From assembly GCF_041912895.1 (NCBI RefSeq), contig NZ_JAYSGI010000001.1, positions 124,001-188,000 on the forward strand: a stretch of 64,000 bases of DNA, written 5' to 3'. The position numbers and the translations under genes are program-made. This DNA comes from Pelagerythrobacter sp041912895. GTDB taxonomy: Bacteria; Pseudomonadota; Alphaproteobacteria; Sphingomonadales; Sphingomonadaceae. The notes beneath the pieces are model-generated. The model saw nothing but the letters and a program-made list of their open reading frames with translations. It ran no database searches and had not been told where the DNA came from. Of this stretch, positions 18,233 through 28,907 are shown in pieces (the first letter of the stretch is position 1; each line of letters starts with the position of its first letter).

Positions 18233-19222
18233 CTACCAGAAGAAGTCGTAGATCACGTCCGCGACCTCTCCGGTGTAGGTGTTCACCAGCAGGACGTCGT
18301 CGTAGTAGCGGACCCAGCGATAGGGGCCGTAGGCGGGCGGCAGGCGATACTGCCACGGATCGTTGATCCAGTAGCGGTTGCCATAGAACGGGCTGCCGAG
18401 ACGGATGCCGATGTTGATCCGGCTGTAGTTGTAGTTGCGGTACGGCGCGTAGTAGCGGCCGATGCGATAGACGCTGCGGTTGGACGAGCGATAGCGGTGC
18501 CAGTCGTAGCGATTGTCGTTGCGCCAGGTGCGGGTCCACGCGCGATGGTTGCGGTTGTCGCGGCGGTCGTCCCACCGGTCGCGGCGATTGTCGCGCCGGT
18601 CGTCCCAGCGGTCCCGCCGGTCATCGTTGCGATCGCGCCAGTTGTCTCGCCGATCGTCCCACCTGTCGCGGCGGTCGTCGTTGCGGTCGCGCCAGTTCTC
18701 GCGCTGATTCTCGCGCCGGTCGCGCCAGTTTTCACGGTTGTCGCGGCGGTCGTTATCGCGCGGGCGGTAGGTCCGGTTGCGGTCGTTGTCGCGATAGCTG
18801 CGGTTGCGGTCGGACTGGACGGTCCGCCCAACGACGGCCGCGCGGCGCTGCGCTTCGCCGCGCTGGCTCGCCTGCCGCTGCTGCGCGGCACGCTGAAGCG
18901 CTTCCTGCCGGACGCTGACGCTCTGCCGGACGGACCGCGCGCGGCCCGCATCGGCATCGCGCACCGTGCGGGCGACGGGGCGGGGCTGCTGCGGTCGGCT
19001 CTCGCTGCGCTGCTGGGGCCGGCTCTCGCGGCGTTGCTGCGGCCGTGCCTGGCGACGCTCGCCACGGTTCGAGCGCGCCTGCGGCCGCTCTCCGCGCTCG
19101 CGATCGGCGCGCTGCTGCTGCATTTCCGCGGCCGCCGCGGGGGCGGCTGGGAGCACGGTCAGCGCCATCGCCGCGGCGATTGCCGACAGCGCGCTTCCCT
19201 TCAGTAACTGTTCCAGTGTCAT
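18233..19222 (-). CDS. RcnB-family periplasmic protein with long Arg/Asp/Asn repeats
   Basis: 329-residue exported protein. Signal peptide 1-32 (ending AAAAEM), then 100 residues rich in Gln/Arg, then about 100 residues of a degenerate repeat WRDRNDDRRDRWDDRRDN, and a C-terminal Tyr-rich domain that ends YGPYRWVRYYDDVLLVNTYTG and VIYDFFW. That C-terminus is the RcnB (nickel/cobalt homeostasis) fold as commonly annotated in sphingomonads; the real role there is not established and the highly charged repeat is probably disordered. The repeat DNA covers about 18540-18745. No metal transporter gene is adjacent. The gene at 63473 shares the same repeat chemistry. Confidence 0.8.
   Translation of the reverse strand: MTLEQLLKGSALSAIAAAMALTVLPAAPAAAAEMQQQRADRERGERPQARSNRGERRQARPQQRRESRPQQRSESRPQQPRPVARTVRDADAGRARSVRQSVSVRQEALQRAAQQRQASQRGEAQRRAAVVGRTVQSDRNRSYRDNDRNRTYRPRDNDRRDNRENWRDRRENQRENWRDRNDDRRDRWDDRRDNWRDRNDDRRDRWDDRRDNRRDRWDDRRDNRNHRAWTRTWRNDNRYDWHRYRSSNRSVYRIGRYYAPYRNYNYSRINIGIRLGSPFYGNRYWINDPWQYRLPPAYGPYRWVRYYDDVLLVNTYTGEVADVIYDFFW
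18540..18745 (-). repeat. in-gene tandem repeat encoding RDDRRDRWDDRRDN units
   Basis: Imperfect direct repeats of about 24-54 bases (variants of CGATCGTCCCACCTGTCGCG on the plus strand) encode the charged repeat of the RcnB-like protein. Such tracts expand and contract by slippage, so copy number should vary among strains. Confidence 0.8.
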
Positions 19223-19413
19223 CGTGCGATTCTCCAGTGTTCGAGAAACGCCGCGCCCACTCCTAGCGGCCCTCCGATGCCATCCGCATACCGCCGACGG
19301 GCTGACCGCAAACTGAACCGGGTACGATGCCTCTCGTTCAGGTTCGCGCGATCCCGCATGAACGAAGCTGCGGGGCTGGACCTCGTGCGTGCAGGCTCAT
19401 AAGCGCGGCAGTC

Positions 19414-20766
19414 ATGCGCTGGCGCGAACAGATCAACCGATCGATGCAGGAAGGGGTCCCGGCCGAGATCCTGCGCCCGGCCGACTGGGGCCGGCGCATC
19501 GCCATGCTCGTATCGGCCGTGCTCGTGGGCCTCGCGGCGATCGCCTTCGCCTTCGCGGGCGACTGGGCGCAGGAGACGTTCCTGCATGCGCAGGCGCGTC
19601 GCCCCTGGATCAACCTCGTCGCGACCCCGCTGGCCTTCGTCGCCATCGCCGCGATCACGGTGCGCTTCGCCAGCGCTTCGCGCGGATCGGGCATTCCGCA
19701 GGTCATGGCCGCGGGCAAGGCCCCCGAAGCCGCGCAGAGCGGCGCGCTGCTGTCGATCCGCACCGCGCTGGCCAAAGTGGCGCTGACCGTCGGCGCGTTG
19801 CTCGGCGGGGCATCGGTCGGGCGCGAGGGGCCGACGGTGCAACTCGCTGCGGCGACGATGGCGCACGTCCATCGGCTGTTCCGGGTCAAGGTGACCTCGG
19901 GCGTGATCATCGCGGGCGGCGCGGCGGGCGTGGCGGCGGCGTTCAACACCCCGCTCGCCGGGATCGCCTTCGCGATCGAGGAACTCGCGGTCGCCTACGA
20001 ACAGCGGGTCGCGATCCTGGTGATGGGGGCGGTGATGATCGCGGGCCTGACCGCGCAGGGCATCGCCGGGAGCTACGTCTATTTCGGCGAGCTCGACGGG
20101 GCATTGCCGATCGCCACGGTGCTGATCGCCGCGCCGCTCGCGGGCGTGATCGGCGGCGTGCTCGGCGGGCTGTTCGCGCGCGCCGTCTGCGCGCTGCGCG
20201 GGCCCGACGGGCGCTATACCCGCGTGCTCGGCAAGCGCCCGCTGGCGACCGCGCTGGTCTGCGGACTGATCGTCGGCGGCCTGGGCTTCGCCACTGCGGG
20301 CGCGACCGCGGGCACCGGGTACGAGCCGACGCGCGACCTGCTCGCGGGCGCGGGCGGCGCCTACTGGTTCGGCCCGGCCAAGTTCGCCGCCGCGCTCGCC
20401 ACCAGCGTCAGCGGCATCCCCGGCGGCATCTTCGCGCCTTCGCTCGCGGTCGGCGCGGGCTTCGGCGAGCTGATGACCCCGCTGTTCGCACCCGAGCATG
20501 CCGGGCTGATCGTGCTGCTGGGCATGGGCGGCTACTTCACCGGCGTGGTGCGCGCGCCGCTGACCGCGGTCATCATCCTGAGCGAAGCGACCGGATCGAG
20601 CCACGCGATCCTCCCGCTGTTCGCCACCGCGCTGATCGGCGACTGGACCGGCGCGATGGTCTGCCGCGAGCGGCTCTACCACGCGCTGGCGCGCGATTTC
20701 GCCGCGCCCCGCGCGGCTGCCGAGGGCGGGGAGGCCGAGTCGCGCAAGGACGACGGCGCGAGCTGA
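19414..20766 (+). CDS. ClC-family chloride channel/antiporter
   Basis: 450-residue inner-membrane ClC protein. The three anion-selectivity loops are present: GSGIPQV, GREGPTVQ and GIPGGIFAPSL. The Glu of GREGP is the external gate, and the IEE of FAIEELAVAYE is placed like the internal proton glutamate of E. coli ClcA. I therefore infer a Cl-/H+ exchanger rather than a channel. No CBS domains. ATG at 19414 gives the usual short cytoplasmic N-terminus; an ATG at 19327 is possible. Likely helps acid resistance or charge balance. Single-gene unit; a dispersed repeat lies just behind it. Confidence 0.93.
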   Translation: MRWREQINRSMQEGVPAEILRPADWGRRIAMLVSAVLVGLAAIAFAFAGDWAQETFLHAQARRPWINLVATPLAFVAIAAITVRFASASRGSGIPQVMAAGKAPEAAQSGALLSIRTALAKVALTVGALLGGASVGREGPTVQLAAATMAHVHRLFRVKVTSGVIIAGGAAGVAAAFNTPLAGIAFAIEELAVAYEQRVAILVMGAVMIAGLTAQGIAGSYVYFGELDGALPIATVLIAAPLAGVIGGVLGGLFARAVCALRGPDGRYTRVLGKRPLATALVCGLIVGGLGFATAGATAGTGYEPTRDLLAGAGGAYWFGPAKFAAALATSVSGIPGGIFAPSLAVGAGFGELMTPLFAPEHAGLIVLLGMGGYFTGVVRAPLTAVIILSEATGSSHAILPLFATALIGDWTGAMVCRERLYHALARDFAAPRAAAEGGEAESRKDDGAS

Positions 20767-20792
20767 ACCGGCGCGCAGTGTCGCGCGACGGC

Positions 20793-20838
20793 GAGACATG
20801 GACCGGTTGTTACACTGTCCTGAAGAGAAAAAATCCGG
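20793..20838 (-). repeat. dispersed repeat, copy 2 (intergenic)
   Basis: Inverted copy of the block at 8918-8963, identical over GACATGGACCGGTTGTTACA and neighbouring bases. It sits between the ClC gene and the acylphosphatase gene, in the roughly 195-bp gap where I see no gene. Confidence 0.85.
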
Positions 20839-20961
20839 CGTGCGCGAAGGAGCGCTTGGTATGGGAATGGCGCTGTCGCGCAGGTGGCTGGCGAGCACGG
20901 ACATGGCGCGAGAGTAGCCCGGCGATAGCGCTGTAGGAAAACGGTTTCCGCCGCGTTCGGC

Positions 20962-21228
20962 TCAACGCCGCGCGAACCCTTGCAGCCCCTCGGTCTCCGT
21001 GTCGCGGTCTACGATCCGCTCGACCGCCGCGCGCGGGGGACCGTCGTGCAGCGCCGCGATCATCCGCCGCACCGCACCCACCTCACCCTCGACATGCGCC
21101 TCGACGCTGCCGTCGGGCAGGTTCCGGACCCACCCCGCTATGCCGAGAGAGCGCGCCGTCTCGACCGTCCAGTCGCGGAAGAACACGCCCTGGACGCGGC
21201 CGTGGATGGTGAGATTGCGGGCGGTCAT
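20962..21228 (-). CDS. acyP: acylphosphatase
   Basis: 88-residue acylphosphatase that hydrolyses acyl-phosphate bonds such as carbamoyl or acetyl phosphate. The P-loop GRVQGVFFRDW contains the catalytic Arg18, and Asn36 of GWVRNLPDGSVEAHVEG orients water. Length is standard. The ATG at 21228 gives the normal beta-strand start LTIHGRV. It is divergent from the Uma2 gene, 81 bases between starts. Confidence 0.95.
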   Translation of the reverse strand: MTARNLTIHGRVQGVFFRDWTVETARSLGIAGWVRNLPDGSVEAHVEGEVGAVRRMIAALHDGPPRAAVERIVDRDTETEGLQGFARR

Positions 21229-21309
21229 GGGTTCCAACGATGCCTCTGATGTGGAGCGGTCGGTCTGATGGGATTTGAACACTCCGCTGCCGTTTGGTAG
21301 TATTTGCCG

Positions 21310-21885
21310 ATGACGGCGCAAGAGCTTCTCGACGGGCAGAACAAGCATCGCCTGACGGTGGAGGAATTCCTCATGCTCGATCGCGCGGGCGCGTTTGGCA
21401 TGCGCAGCGCGGAGCTCTTCGGGGGGGAAGTCTACTACATGAGTCCGAAGCATCGGCCGCATGCGCGCACTGTCGGCGATCTCTACTTCTGTATCAGGCA
21501 GGCGCTCGAAGCCGGCGATACCGGCCTCAGCGTCCTCACCGACATTTCGGTGCGGCTCTCGGACCACGACGCACCCGAACCGGATATCGTCATTACGAAC
21601 GCGCCCGACGGCGAGGGCATCCTGCCTTTAGAGGCGGCGAAGCTCGTGATCGAGGTGGCGGACAGCACGCTCGCCACCGACCTCGGCCCCAAGGCCGACC
21701 TCTACGCCGCGGCCGGCGTGCCCGAATACTGGGTGGTCGATGTCGAGGAGCGCCGCGTCTTGATGCACGCTCATCCGCGAGAGGACGCCAGCGGCTACGA
21801 TGGACAGATCGACGTGCCGTTCGGCGAGCCGCTGCACGCGGCGACGATCGAGGGGCTGGCGGTGGAGACCAGCGGGCTCAATTAA
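21310..21885 (+). CDS. Uma2 family (DUF820) putative endonuclease
   Basis: 191-residue protein of the Uma2/DUF820 restriction-endonuclease-like fold. The PD-(D/E)xK elements are EPDIVI, KLVIEVADST and the typical KADLYAAAGVPEYWVVD block. An N-terminal helical segment (HRLTVEEFLMLDRAG) is also usual. Function of the family is unknown; it is abundant in cyanobacteria and scattered elsewhere, which suggests mobile or defence-linked use. The ATG at 21310 is used; a TTG two codons upstream is the only alternative. It is convergent with another nuclease-type gene (end 21942), making a small nuclease cluster. Confidence 0.85.
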   Translation: MTAQELLDGQNKHRLTVEEFLMLDRAGAFGMRSAELFGGEVYYMSPKHRPHARTVGDLYFCIRQALEAGDTGLSVLTDISVRLSDHDAPEPDIVITNAPDGEGILPLEAAKLVIEVADSTLATDLGPKADLYAAAGVPEYWVVDVEERRVLMHAHPREDASGYDGQIDVPFGEPLHAATIEGLAVETSGLN

Positions 21886-21941
21886 GCTTGATCTCGGCTA
21901 AGCGGTAAGGCGCCGGACGGGAGGCGGCTGAAGCTAGAGAA

Positions 21942-23000
21942 TTAAGGCTCAAGCTCCGCGATCCGGCCAGCGATCTGCTTCTCGAACTTGTAAAGGTCCA
22001 CAGGTCCGCTAACCGCATGGCGACTTTCATTCTTGTCTATGAAAGTGCCCAAGTACCGAGCTGTGGGGCTATTGAAGTGGAGGCGCGCAATCGTCTTGCG
22101 GTTGTTGTCATCCAACAGAACGGCGCAGTAGGATTTGGCATCTCGCATGACGATGCGACTGGGATCCACAACCCGCGACCCGATGGCTCGAACGATGTTG
22201 AAGCCATCAATCTCATCTTGGGTCGTCATCACGCCCTCGCTTTCAAGTGTGGCGGGCGGATCGCCATCCTCGATATCACCCGGGTTGGAAGCGTGTAAGG
22301 CGGAAGTCAGCCGCTCGTTCACCTTATCGCGGATGAGAGCGTTGATGGAGGTGACGATCAGGCTTTTGAAGCTGTCTTTGATCGAAGCGGTTACGCGGCC
22401 CTCATGAACGCGGTTGGCGATCAATCGAATCAACTCGTCCGATGGTTCTGCAAACTCCTTCTCAAGTTCGTTCGCCACCAGGCTCTGCATCTTGAGGTTG
22501 CCTGCCTCAGCGACAATCGTGTCGATGTTGAAGGCATTTTTCATGAAATTCGAGAGTATGCGAATGTCGGACTTCTTCACTCCCTCCATATCAAGCGTGA
22601 AGAACGGCTTGGAATCCATCTTATTGGGACTGTCGATATCAGAAAAGAATTTAAAAATTACCCCATTTGTCAGAATTGCAATTCGAGTATCCGTGACGGA
22701 GAAATAGCGAAATAGTTGAGAAGCGTGATTAATTGTCAGGTCTGAGCTTGCTGGCTTGCACTCCACCAAGATTGAAACCTTGCCCTCGTTGCAGATTGCA
22801 TAATCAACCTTCTCGCCCTTTTTTGTTCCGACATCAGCCGTGAATTCCGGAACCACTTCAGAGGGATTGAAGACATTGTAGCCTAGCGCCTGTAGAAAAG
22901 GCATCACCAGCGCGTTTTTCGCCGCTTCCTCGGTCAGAAGAACCTCTCGGTGCTCGCGAACAGTTTTCGTGAGATCAGCTAGCTTCGTTTCCAGTTCCAT
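21942..23000 (-). CDS. orphan HsdR N-terminal-like (PD-(D/E)xK) nuclease-domain protein
   Basis: 352 residues from the ATG at 23000, which has TGGGGGC five bases upstream; the ATG at 23012 adds four residues. The first 130 residues carry EEAAKNALVMPFLQALGYNVF, VDYAICNEGK and ILVECKP, the conserved core of the type I restriction R-subunit N-terminal nuclease (Asp, then Glu-x-Lys). No helicase motifs follow; instead there is a helical middle and a C-terminal alpha/beta region (SYCAVLLDDNNRKTIARLHFN). No hsdM or hsdS gene is nearby. The gene is clearly more AT-rich than its surroundings, consistent with transfer. Stand-alone proteins of this type are widespread and unexplained. Confidence 0.75.
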   Translation of the reverse strand: MELETKLADLTKTVREHREVLLTEEAAKNALVMPFLQALGYNVFNPSEVVPEFTADVGTKKGEKVDYAICNEGKVSILVECKPASSDLTINHASQLFRYFSVTDTRIAILTNGVIFKFFSDIDSPNKMDSKPFFTLDMEGVKKSDIRILSNFMKNAFNIDTIVAEAGNLKMQSLVANELEKEFAEPSDELIRLIANRVHEGRVTASIKDSFKSLIVTSINALIRDKVNERLTSALHASNPGDIEDGDPPATLESEGVMTTQDEIDGFNIVRAIGSRVVDPSRIVMRDAKSYCAVLLDDNNRKTIARLHFNSPTARYLGTFIDKNESRHAVSGPVDLYKFEKQIAGRIAELEP

Positions 23001-23086
23001 TTTTGCCCCCATTTGTTTGCGGACAAATTACCGGAATCGCTTTCTGGTGCAACGACTTCTGTAGAGCAAACAAGCGAGGGAAACGA

Positions 23087-24760
<1,674 letters not shown>

Positions 24761-24898
24761 CAGTCGTCCTTCGAGAATATCGGATGTTTCGAGAGTTGGC
24801 GCGCAGATAGGGGCTGGCGCGCGCGCGGGCAAGCCGGACGTGCCCCCTCAACCAGCCGCGCTGGACTTGGGCCGGGGAGAGGGATAGCAGGTGCGGCC

Positions 24899-26281
24899 AT
24901 GCACAGACTCGCCCTGGCGCTCGCCGCCGCATCGCTCCCGACCTTTGCCTTCGCGCAGGCCGCCGGCCCCCAAACCCCCGCAACCCTGGAAGCCAGCGCC
25001 GATGCCGCGCTGACCGACGACGTGCTGGCGTGGGATTTCGTGGAAGGCATTACCACCGAGGTCGGCCCGCGGCAGGCGGGCACCGAAGCGGAGAAGCGCG
25101 GGCGCGACTGGGCGGTCGCCTGGCTCAACGCCAACGGCTTCGCCAACGTGGCGGACGAGCCGTTCGAGATGGACACCTGGGTGCGCGGCACCGAGACGGC
25201 CGAAATCGTCAGCCCCTATCCCCAGCCGTTCCATGTCGCCGCGCTCGGCACCAGCGCCTCGACCGGCAACCGCGGGATCACCGCCGAAGTGGTCGAGTTC
25301 GACAGCGTGGCCGCGCTGCAGGCCGCGCCCGAGGGCAGTCTGAAGGGCAAGATCGCCTATATCAGCAACAACATGACGCCGACGCAGGACGGCTCGCAAT
25401 ACGGCTTTGCCGGCCCGGCGCGCTGGGTCGGCGCGGGCATCGCGGCGAGCAAGGGCGCGGTCGCCAGCGTCATCAAGTCGGTCGGCACCGATTACCACCG
25501 CAACCCGCACGTCGGCGGCACCTCGTTTCCCGAAGGCGTGAAGCCGATCCCGGCGGGCGCGCTGAGCAATCCCGATGCCGCCAATCTGGAGCGGATGTTC
25601 GACCGGGCGGGCGACACCCCGATCACGATGAAGCTGGTGCTGACCCCGCGCGATCTCGGCACGACCACCAGCGGCAACGTGGTGGGCGAGATCGTCGGGC
25701 GCGATCCGTCGCTGCCGCCGGTGCTCGTCGCCTGCCATATCGACAGCTGGGATCTCGGCACCGGCGCGATCGACGACGGGGCGGGCTGCGGGATCGTCGC
25801 CGCCGCCGCGAAGCACGCCGCCGCCGCAGGCCAGCCGCTGCGCACGATCCGCGTGCTGATGGCGGGCGCGGAGGAAACCGGGCTGTGGGGTTCGGAAGCC
25901 TATTCGAAGGCACATATCGACGAGCCGATCGCCGTCGGCCTGGAAAGCGATTTCGGCGCGGACCGGATCTGGAAGTTCGAAAGCAACTTCGCCAAGAGCA
26001 ATCCCGACCTGCACAAGCGCATTGCCGCCGCGGTCGCGCGCTTCGGGGTGTCGACCGGCACCGGCGTTGCCACCGGCGGGGCGGACATCAACATCGTGCG
26101 CGACCAGAACGGCGCGATCATCGACCTGTCGCAGGACGGCACGCGCTATTTCGACCTGCACCACACGCCCGACGACACGCTCGACAAGATCGATCCGGAG
26201 CAGCTGCGCCAGAACGTCGCGGTGTGGACGCAGGTGGTCGGCCTGCTCGCCAACGAACCGGGCCCGATCAAGGGTCAGTAA
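24899..26281 (+). CDS. exported M28 family metallopeptidase
   Basis: 460-residue aminopeptidase-type M28 protein. A 20-residue signal peptide (ending TFAFAQA) sends it to the periplasm. A PA-like insert lies in the first half. The di-zinc site is visible in order: His and Asp of ACHIDSWDLGTGAIDDGAG, EE of AGAEETGLWGSEAY, Asp of LESDFGAD and His of YFDLHHTPDDT. The ATG at 24899 is the first start containing the signal sequence. Convergent with the DUF1501 gene (14 bases between stops). Substrate specificity unknown; related enzymes are annotated as carboxypeptidase Q or Xaa-aminopeptidases. Confidence 0.92.
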   Translation: MHRLALALAAASLPTFAFAQAAGPQTPATLEASADAALTDDVLAWDFVEGITTEVGPRQAGTEAEKRGRDWAVAWLNANGFANVADEPFEMDTWVRGTETAEIVSPYPQPFHVAALGTSASTGNRGITAEVVEFDSVAALQAAPEGSLKGKIAYISNNMTPTQDGSQYGFAGPARWVGAGIAASKGAVASVIKSVGTDYHRNPHVGGTSFPEGVKPIPAGALSNPDAANLERMFDRAGDTPITMKLVLTPRDLGTTTSGNVVGEIVGRDPSLPPVLVACHIDSWDLGTGAIDDGAGCGIVAAAAKHAAAAGQPLRTIRVLMAGAEETGLWGSEAYSKAHIDEPIAVGLESDFGADRIWKFESNFAKSNPDLHKRIAAAVARFGVSTGTGVATGGADINIVRDQNGAIIDLSQDGTRYFDLHHTPDDTLDKIDPEQLRQNVAVWTQVVGLLANEPGPIKGQ

Positions 26282-26295
26282 TCAGGCGATGACTA

Positions 26296-27450
26296 TCAGG
26301 CGGTAACGAGCCCTTCGACGGGCCGCCCGTTCATCGCGGGAAACAGCGTGCGCCCGACCTGCTCCGGGTCTAGCGCATAGTGTTCCGCGATCGCGCCCGC
26401 GACGAGCGCTTCCAGGCTCTGTGCCGGATAGAGGTCGCGGCCCTGATAGAGCGCCGATGAACTCAGCCCCGGCCAGTCGCCCACGATCCGCCCGCCGCGC
26501 ACCTTGCCGCCCAGCAGCCAGGCGAGCGAGCCGGTGCCGTGGTCGGTCCCGCCGGTGCCGTTGACCGCGACCGTGCGACCGAACTCGGTCGCGACGATCA
26601 CCAGCGTGTTCGCCCACGCCGGGCCCATCCCTTCGCGCAGAGCGGCGAGCAGCGCGTCGAGATCCTTCAGCAGCGCATTCGACCGGGCGCGCTGGCCGTA
26701 ATGCGTATCCCACCGCGTCGTCTCGATCGTGGCGATCCGCGCGCCGCCCTCGGCCGTCAGCATCGCGGCGGCGAGCGTGCCGAGGCTGGCCGCGCCGCGC
26801 CCGGCGGCTTCGCCGTCCTCCGCGATGCCGTGGGTGCGCAGGGCGTCGTCCCACAGCCCGCCCAACTGCGCGTCCTCGGCATAGAGCTGCGCGACGCGGC
26901 CCATCAGCGCGGCCTGCGCGTCGGGCAGGCCCGAGGGGGCGTAGCTCGACACCGGATTCACCCCGCGCAGCACCGGCGGGGCGGTCGCCGCCAGCGCCAG
27001 CGCGCGCGCTTCGCCGCCGTCGAGCAACCCGACCAGCCGGTTGAGCCAGCCGTCCTTCACCGCGTAGGCGCGCGCGCCGCCGGTTTCGAGCACGTTCTGC
27101 GCATCGAAATGCGATCGCTCGCGATAGACCGAGGCGACGGCGGGGGCGAACAGCACCTCGCCCGCCGCGTGGAGCTTCGCGGTTTCGGCGAGCGCGGGGT
27201 GGAGCGCGAACAGCCCGCCGATCTGCGGCGCGTCGGCGAAATCTTCCGCCAGCGCGCCGCGCACCGCGCCGAACTGCGGATCGCCGGGCGCGCCCAGCGC
27301 CATCAGCCCGTCGGCCGCGCCGCGCTGGATCACGAACACCAGCCGCTGTTCGCCCGCCACGCGCGCCAGCGACAGGCCGGGCCAGGCGAGCGCCAAGCCC
27401 CCGAACAGACCGGAAGCGAGGAGGGAGCGGCGCGAGAGGGGCATGGTCAT
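26296..27450 (-). CDS. DUF1501 family Tat-exported protein
   Basis: 384-residue DUF1501 protein, alkaline-phosphatase/sulfatase-like fold. The twin-arginine leader SRRSLLASGLFGGLALAWPG places it in the periplasm. Typical segments are GLDGGEARAL, NTLVIVATEFGRT and GTDHGTGSLAWLLGG. The start ATG at 27450 is two bases after the stop of the DUF1800 gene; an ATG two codons later is possible. DUF1501 and DUF1800 genes are nearly always paired in this order in bacteria and are thought to act together, but the activity is unknown. Confidence 0.92.
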   Translation of the reverse strand: MTMPLSRRSLLASGLFGGLALAWPGLSLARVAGEQRLVFVIQRGAADGLMALGAPGDPQFGAVRGALAEDFADAPQIGGLFALHPALAETAKLHAAGEVLFAPAVASVYRERSHFDAQNVLETGGARAYAVKDGWLNRLVGLLDGGEARALALAATAPPVLRGVNPVSSYAPSGLPDAQAALMGRVAQLYAEDAQLGGLWDDALRTHGIAEDGEAAGRGAASLGTLAAAMLTAEGGARIATIETTRWDTHYGQRARSNALLKDLDALLAALREGMGPAWANTLVIVATEFGRTVAVNGTGGTDHGTGSLAWLLGGKVRGGRIVGDWPGLSSSALYQGRDLYPAQSLEALVAGAIAEHYALDPEQVGRTLFPAMNGRPVEGLVTA

Positions 27451-27452
27451 GG

Positions 27453-28841
27453 CTATTTCCGCATCATTTCGGGCGACACGAGCAGCAGCGCGAGACCCTG
27501 CGACTGGCTTTCGGCGCGGGCGATGGCATCGGCGGTGGCCGTGCTCAGCGCTTCGGGAAACAGAGCGGGGGCGAGCGCGCGCGGATCGACCTCGCGCACC
27601 TCGGCCGCGATCCGCCCGGCGACCTCGACCCGGCGCATCAGCGCGTCGGACCCGGCCCATCCGGCGGCGAGATCGTCGTATCCGGCGGGCGATCCGGGCT
27701 TCCACACCGGCTGGCCCAGTTCCTCGGTCAGGCGATAGGCGAAGCGCGGGCGCGGCGGGGCGTATCCGGTCGCGCGCGCGCCTGCGACCAGCCATTCCCA
27801 CGGGCTGCGGAAGCGCGGCGTGGCCGCCCATGCCTCGGGTCGTTCGACCAGCACGCGATAGAGGGCGGGCAAATCGCCGCCGGTGGCGAGGAACCGCTCG
27901 GCGAGCGCATCGACCAGCGCGGGCGGCGGCGTGTCGCCCGCGAAATGGCGCGCGAGCTTGGTCGCGACGTGCCGCGCGGTCGAGGGATGCACCGCCAGAT
28001 CGGCGAGGATCGCGCGCAGTTGCCCCGCGCCGCCTTCGCCGTAACGCTTGCCCATGATCGTGCGCGCGCCGGGCTCGTGCGTACGCGCGGCGAAGCGGGT
28101 GCCGGTGGGACCGGTGATGTCGCGCGCGGCGGCGCCTGCCACGGTCCACCCGGTCAGCGCCTTGGCCAGTTCGATCACGTCGGCCTGCTCGTACCCGCCG
28201 CCCGCGCCGAGCGTGTGCAGTTCGAGCACTTCGCGCCCGAGGTTCTCGTTCAGTCCGCGCTGCCGCCGCCCGCGCTCGCGCACCCGCAGACCGAGCGGGC
28301 TTTCCGGCCCGATCGAGCGCGACTGGTCGAGATAGAGCAGCATCGCGGGGTGGGTCACCGCCGCCTCCAGCATGTCGGCGAAGCGGCCGGTCACGTGCGG
28401 GCGGATCGCCTCCGCTTCGAACGGCCCGGCGAGGCCGACGACGGTGCGCTTGTCGGTGGAGACCGCGAAATGGTTGGCCCAGAAATGCACCATGCGTTCG
28501 GCGAAGGGCGTTTCGGTGGCGACGGCCTGCGTCAGCCGCGCGGCGACCGCATCCTGCAACGGCCCGCGCACGCCGTCGGCGCGCTTGCGGTTGCCCTTGG
28601 CACGGCCTTGCGCCGCGCTGTCATCGGCCTTGCGCTGTTCGCGCAATTCCCGGCGTGCGCGCAGCAACTCGGCATATCTGCCGATCATCGCGGAGCTGCC
28701 GGGCAGCGCGGCGATGGCGGGCGGCGCGGGGTCGTAGCGGTCGATCTGCCACAGCAGGTCGGCGCGCGGATCGCCGGGCGGGGCGGTGCCGCCGCGCGCG
28801 CCGAGGCCGAACCGGTTCAAGGCGATCGAAAGTTCGCTCAT
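27453..28841 (-). CDS. DUF1800 family protein
   Basis: 462-residue DUF1800 protein, partner of the following DUF1501 gene. Conserved elements present: ALNRFGLGAR at the N-terminus, MVHFWANHFAVS, MLLYLDQ, LGREVLELHTLG with GGGYEQADVIELAKALTGW, and a C-terminal MRRVEVAGRIA. No signal peptide is evident, as is common in the family. The two genes are separated by two bases and must be one transcript. Role unknown; I give only the pairing and export of the partner as clues. Confidence 0.92.
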   Translation of the reverse strand: MSELSIALNRFGLGARGGTAPPGDPRADLLWQIDRYDPAPPAIAALPGSSAMIGRYAELLRARRELREQRKADDSAAQGRAKGNRKRADGVRGPLQDAVAARLTQAVATETPFAERMVHFWANHFAVSTDKRTVVGLAGPFEAEAIRPHVTGRFADMLEAAVTHPAMLLYLDQSRSIGPESPLGLRVRERGRRQRGLNENLGREVLELHTLGAGGGYEQADVIELAKALTGWTVAGAAARDITGPTGTRFAARTHEPGARTIMGKRYGEGGAGQLRAILADLAVHPSTARHVATKLARHFAGDTPPPALVDALAERFLATGGDLPALYRVLVERPEAWAATPRFRSPWEWLVAGARATGYAPPRPRFAYRLTEELGQPVWKPGSPAGYDDLAAGWAGSDALMRRVEVAGRIAAEVREVDPRALAPALFPEALSTATADAIARAESQSQGLALLLVSPEMMRK

Positions 28842-28907
28842 TCCGCCACCATACGCCGCATCGCGCGCCCGTCGCGTCGCGGTTGGTAGCGGATTGTCGC
28901 ACGCCGT

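Noticed and set aside
18540..18745. CRISPR-like regular repeat pattern in DNA
   Set aside because: The units are coding repeats of the RcnB-like protein, without unique spacers and with no cas genes nearby.
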